In this document: in pieces, positions 63,711 through 64,000 of the stretch | Numbering within the stretch: the first letter of the stretch is position 1 | How the letters are laid out: every line of letters begins with the position of its first letter | DNA from: Pedococcus_A sp963730585 | Lineage (GTDB): Bacteria; Actinomycetota; Actinomycetes; Actinomycetales; Dermatophilaceae | Direction of reading: 5' to 3' | Length of the DNA: 64,000 nucleotides | NCBI GenBank assembly: GCA_963730585.1 | Contig: CAVSSL010000007.1 | Location: forward strand, 19,229-83,228 | Program-made: the position numbers and the translations under genes | Notes under the pieces: generated by a model | Database searches by the model: none | Told to the model about the DNA's origin: nothing | Seen by the model: the letters and a program-made list of their open reading frames with translations, nothing else

Positions 63711-64000
63711 TCAAGACGCCGCGGGAAGCGAGGGCTTAGGCTCGGTTCTGGCGGGTCCGGGAAGTGGCTTGTCCGAAGAGTTGGTGTGGGGTTGTGAGCC
63801 AGCCGCGCTGGAGTCAGAGTCGTCGCCCCGTTGCCCTCCCGGGCCCGTCGCCATGTGGCGGGCGGCGTCGTTGACCATGGTCCGGTACACGATGTCGGAC
63901 AGTCGGCGTTTGAGTAGCCGCATCGACTCGTTCGAGGTCTTCCCGCGGGCCTTGCTGCGGTCGAAGTAGGCGCGGCCCTCGGTGGGGTTGCGCAGCTGGA
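63711..64000 (-). mobile_element. IS110-family transposase, C-terminal end (truncated by the window)
   Basis: Frame open through the right edge; about 95 C-terminal residues are visible: QLRNPTEGRAYFDRSKARGK, TSNESMRLLKRRLSDIVYRT and MVNDAARHM, the end of the transposase_20 half of IS110-type enzymes, followed by a Gly/Ser/Pro-rich tail. Frame and stop are intact here. Whether the element is complete cannot be seen. It marks the right-hand boundary of the repeat-bounded array. Confidence 0.85.

Overview
The window comes from a high-GC actinobacterial chromosome. Gene order (lysA-hom-thrC-thrB-rho, rpmE-prfA-prmC ... sua5-glyA-wecA-atp operon-DUF2550-cob(I)alamin adenosyltransferase-murA), frequent GTG/TTG starts, nucS and many 1-4 nt gene overlaps fit Micrococcales, most likely Intrasporangiaceae (Janibacter/Knoellia/Terrabacter-like). 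The family placement is inference from gene content; no search was run.

Layout. 0-3 kb: two tandem CNNM/CBS transporters, an SRPBCC protein and tRNA-Arg(CCG). 3-12.5 kb: a receiver protein, argS, then lysA-hom-thrC-thrB (lysine/threonine synthesis) and rho. 12.5-15 kb: a PQQ-propeller lipoprotein and an AbiEi/DUF559-type protein bracketed by palindromic repeats. 15-17.5 kb: rpmE, prfA, prmC. 17.5-23.2 kb: a redox/regulator block (two TetR proteins with visible operators, aldo/keto reductase, two paralogous F420/NADP-type reductases, SDR, F420-type luciferase-like enzyme) placed between prmC and sua5. 23.2-36.6 kb: sua5, glyA, wecA and the complete F1Fo ATP synthase operon, with a pspC-like gene between atpD and atpC. 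36.6-41.8 kb: DUF2550, cob(I)alamin adenosyltransferase, murA, a STAS protein and a B12-dependent mutase. 41.8-51 kb: a divergent amino-sugar catabolic regulon (SIS, nagA // ABC transporter, DeoR, ROK kinase, PfkB kinase, class II aldolase). 51-57.6 kb: nucS, a fused double 3-hydroxyacyl-CoA dehydrogenase, an ECF sigma factor with its membrane partner, and a hydrolase.

57.6-64 kb differs from the rest: unrelated single genes on both strands, each junction carrying a short repeat built on TGCCG (ten copies, all in the same orientation), ending at an IS110-type transposase. This looks like a cassette array or a repeat-mediated gene-capture island and is the best candidate for something undescribed. 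The word GTATGCCG/CGGCATAC, found about 40 times by hand count in the first 57 kb, has no copy here, which supports separate origin.

Ten single-base frame disruptions fall in otherwise intact genes (lysA, thrB, rho twice, the luciferase-like gene, the ROK kinase, pfkB, aldolase, hydrolase; thrB may be a 2-base loss). Several of these genes are essential, so assembly indels are more likely than decay; they are annotated as full genes with the break noted.
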